From NCBI GenBank assembly GCA_001708385.1, contig CP012388.1, forward strand, positions 496,001 to 560,000: a stretch of 64,000 bases of DNA, in the 5' to 3' direction. The first letter of the stretch is position 1. The number at the start of each line of letters is the position of its first letter. Of this stretch, positions 61,823 to 64,000 are shown in pieces. The stretch comes from Flavobacterium psychrophilum. Its GTDB lineage: Bacteria > Bacteroidota > Bacteroidia > Flavobacteriales > Flavobacteriaceae. Made by a program: the position numbers and the translations under genes. The notes under the pieces were generated by a model that made no database searches, was not told the origin of the DNA, and was given only the letters and a program-made list of their open reading frames with translations.

Positions 61823-64000
61823 TCAGTTGTTTGAAAAAAATGATTTCTTTAAGCTGTATTTCATCTGGTAGTTCTTTGGCGTTGTGTTATACAACTTTTT
61901 AAACTCGCGGTAGAAATAAGAGCGGTTGTTAAATCCCGATCTATAGCAAACCTCAGAAACTGTCAGCACATTTTTTCTCAAAAGCTCTGCAGCATATTTT
62001 AACCGGATCGTACGTATAAGATCACTTGGCGAAAGCCCAAAAATTTCCTTCGTTTTTCGGTACAGTGCGGAATTGCTTATGGCAAGTATTTTTTCTAAGA
62101 AAGCACTGTTCAAATGTTCACTATCAACATTCTTACGGACTAAGTCTATAACGACCTTTATAAAATCCTTGTCACTGTTACTCACATGGATCTGGGCAAC
62201 TTCACCTGTCACTATATCGCTCGTAAAATGCTGTAGTATCCTTTGTTTCTCCTCTAAAAGCTTTTTTATCCTGATTAATAAATGATCCGGATAAAATGGT
62301 TTTGGTATATATGAATTGGCTCCATTTTCCAACCCTTCTATCCTGTGTACTACAGAATTTTTAGCAGTAAGCATAATAAAAGGAATATGGCATGTCCTGA
62401 GATCAGTTTTCACCGTTTTACATAATTCTACCCCGTCCATTATAGGCATCATAACATCGCTGATAATAATATCGGGAAGTTCAACTGCAATAGCTGCCAG
62501 TGCCTCTACTCCATTATAGGCTGATACTATCCGATATTCTTCTTTCAAAAGGTCGCTTAAGAAAAGGTGTATTTCTTTTTCATCTTCGACAATAAGTACT
62601 ACTTTCTTTTGATTTTCGACTACTTCAAAAGCTATGATTTTATCCGATCTTATTTCACCGGTATCGTTGACCGATAATTCAACTACGTTTTTTAAGTGGT
62701 TTGAGATGGTGGCTGCGGACAGAACAGTGTCGATTTCTTTATCGCTAAAAGCTGAACGATCGCATGGTATAAGTATCTTAAACCGTGTTTCTTCATTAGG
62801 AATGCTTGATACAAAAATATCACCACGCAATACTGTAACAAGCTTTTTGATAAAGGCAAGGCCAATTCCGGTCCTAAACAATTCCGTATCAGAGGTCTGA
62901 TTGGTATCAGATAGGAAAAAACGGTCAAACAGCGACTCTAGCTTATCTTTCGAGATACCTTTGCCTGTATTGGTAATAGTAAAATCAAACATTTTTGTAC
63001 CGGTATTTTCTATAGTACAGCTGATGTTGATTTTTCCGTTTGCAGGAGTATATTTAAATGCATTGGACAGTAAGTTAAATATTATTTTCTCCAACTTATC
63101 TTTATCGAACCAACCCGATAACTCTTGCGGTATGTCAATCGTATAATCAATATTCTTATCAAAAGCCCAATCATCAAATAGTTCGGCAATCTGTTCCAAA
63201 AGATTCACCAGATCAAAATGTTTTACCGATACATCAAGATAATCGTATTCCGCCTTACGGAACTCTAGCAACTGTTGGGTAAGAAGCAGTAACCGTGATG
63301 TATTCCTTTGAATCATGGTTACAAACTTTTTATTTTTTACGTCAAGATTCCCTGATTCTGCTATTTTTTCGATAGGACCCGCAATTAAAGTTAATGGAGT
63401 CAAAAACTCATGGGCAATGTTTGTAAAAAAGGTAAGCCTGTTTTCATGCAGTTCTTCTTCGTTTTTTATAAACAAAAGCTTCTGCCTTAACGATTTTCTC
63501 TTTAAATAATAACTCCTTACAAAAAACACAAATAATATTATGAGAATGCCATAAATCACTACGGCTGTGTTCGACTGCCACCACGCGGGATGTATTGTAA
63601 TTGCAATGGCACGAACAGGTTTTGTCCAGACACCGTCAGCATTTGACCATCTAAGCCGCAACAAATAGTTCCCCCTTGGCACGTTTGTAAAGGAGATAAC
63701 TTTACGGTTATCAATTGTATTCCAGTTCTTATCGAAGCCTTCGAGCTGGTAGGCATATTTGCATTTCTCATTATTGGTAAAAGTTAAGGCAGTAAGATGG
63801 ATATCGAAGAAATTCTGGTCGTGGTTCAGTGCTATAGACGAGGGGATGGTGTGGTAAGGGGTTATCAATACACTTTGGTAGTAAGGCATATCCCTGTTTT
63901 GACCGCTTATCCGGTCAATGAAAAGATCGGGGAGCACTTTAGACTCCATTATTTTTTGAGGGAGGAAGTAGTTAAATCCTTTTATGCCTCCCATAAAGAT
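61823..64000 (-). CDS. Hybrid two-component system regulator (HTCS) of the PUL, N-terminus outside window
   Basis: The frame is open to base 64000, so the protein continues beyond the window; the visible ~726 residues are its C-terminal part. In order: end of the periplasmic propeller (IFMGGIKGFNYF), Y_Y_Y domain (~75-140), TM helix (VIYGILIILFVFFVRSYYL), HisKA with phospho-acceptor His (IAHEFLTPLTLIAGPIEKI), HATPase (NLLSNAFKYTPANGK; TGKGISKDKLESLFDRFF), receiver (VVLIVEDEKEIHLFLSDLL; IIISDVMMPIMDGVEL with the phospho-Asp) and an AraC-type HTH (VLTVSEVCYRSGFNNRSYFY). It senses glycan in the periplasm and activates susC onward. Key residues are intact. Confidence 0.95.
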   Translation of the reverse strand: MFMGGIKGFNYFLPQKIMESKVLPDLFIDRISGQNRDMPYYQSVLITPYHTIPSSIALNHDQNFFDIHLTALTFTNNEKCKYAYQLEGFDKNWNTIDNRKVISFTNVPRGNYLLRLRWSNADGVWTKPVRAIAITIHPAWWQSNTAVVIYGILIILFVFFVRSYYLKRKSLRQKLLFIKNEEELHENRLTFFTNIAHEFLTPLTLIAGPIEKIAESGNLDVKNKKFVTMIQRNTSRLLLLTQQLLEFRKAEYDYLDVSVKHFDLVNLLEQIAELFDDWAFDKNIDYTIDIPQELSGWFDKDKLEKIIFNLLSNAFKYTPANGKINISCTIENTGTKMFDFTITNTGKGISKDKLESLFDRFFLSDTNQTSDTELFRTGIGLAFIKKLVTVLRGDIFVSSIPNEETRFKILIPCDRSAFSDKEIDTVLSAATISNHLKNVVELSVNDTGEIRSDKIIAFEVVENQKKVVLIVEDEKEIHLFLSDLLKEEYRIVSAYNGVEALAAIAVELPDIIISDVMMPIMDGVELCKTVKTDLRTCHIPFIMLTAKNSVVHRIEGLENGANSYIPKPFYPDHLLIRIKKLLEEKQRILQHFTSDIVTGEVAQIHVSNSDKDFIKVVIDLVRKNVDSEHLNSAFLEKILAISNSALYRKTKEIFGLSPSDLIRTIRLKYAAELLRKNVLTVSEVCYRSGFNNRSYFYREFKKLYNTTPKNYQMKYSLKKSFFSNN

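Overview
The window looks like a chromosomal segment from a flavobacterium (class Flavobacteriia, phylum Bacteroidota). The evidence is the low-GC DNA, T9SS sorting domains of both type A and type B, SusC/SusD and FecI/FecR/TonB modules, a CzcA-TolC fused metal pump, a hybrid two-component regulator, and promoters with the Bacteroidota -7 element TAnnTTTG. No rRNA, tRNA or CRISPR array was seen.

Region 1 (1-14.1 kb, + strand) is an accessory island. It starts inside a pentapeptide-repeat membrane protein that is translationally coupled to the type I restriction subunit HsdR. Two unknown genes follow, then a mobile-element replication cassette (unknown 568-aa protein, excisionase-like HTH, P4/D5-type helicase-primase, zinc-ribbon DUF6371-like protein, small unknown protein). 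Last comes a defence-like trio: a SIR2 protein, a convergent HNH/zinc-ribbon protein and a 3-TM membrane protein. No integrase is present in the window. Phased TTGTACCT repeats and a perfect hairpin lie at the right edge.

Region 2 (14.1-16 kb) is a graveyard: a broken zinc-finger/HTH mobile-element gene, a frameshifted 4'-phosphopantetheinyl transferase, and the 3' stub of a beta-rich surface protein with its terminator intact. Region 3 (16.2-18.9 kb, +) is a three-gene operon: zinc-ribbon membrane protein, SPFH-SHOCT protein and a small 2-TM protein.

Region 4 (19.3-27.7 kb, -) is a heavy-metal efflux operon: DUF6660-like secreted protein, CzcA fused to TolC, His-rich adaptor, Zn/Cd P-type ATPase and secreted HMA protein. 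Residues in the pump favour divalent ions (Zn/Co/Cd). A broken NTF2-like gene and an IS6-family 3' remnant follow.

Region 5 (28.9-40.2 kb) has a lysine-rich histone-like protein (+) and then, on the minus strand, a FecI sigma factor, FecR anti-sigma factor, STN-type TonB receptor, beta-helix lipoprotein, T9SS type A protein, lipoprotein, S41 protease and a small protein. Region 6 (40.5-51.4 kb, -) has two large T9SS type B adhesin-like proteins (1994 and 954 aa) and a TPR/LuxR-type regulator. The larger adhesin carries 13 tandem repeats encoded by visibly GC-richer DNA.

Region 7 (51.5-52.6 kb) holds two more decayed IS6-family fragments, one with a 40-bp perfect palindrome. Region 8 (52.9-64.0 kb, -) is a polysaccharide utilisation locus: HTCS sensor/regulator (cut by the window end), SusC, SusD, GH130 mannoside phosphorylase/hydrolase, MFS transporter and a secreted 572-aa protein of unassigned family. 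The likely logic is outer-membrane uptake by SusCD, inner-membrane import by the MFS, and cytoplasmic cleavage by GH130.
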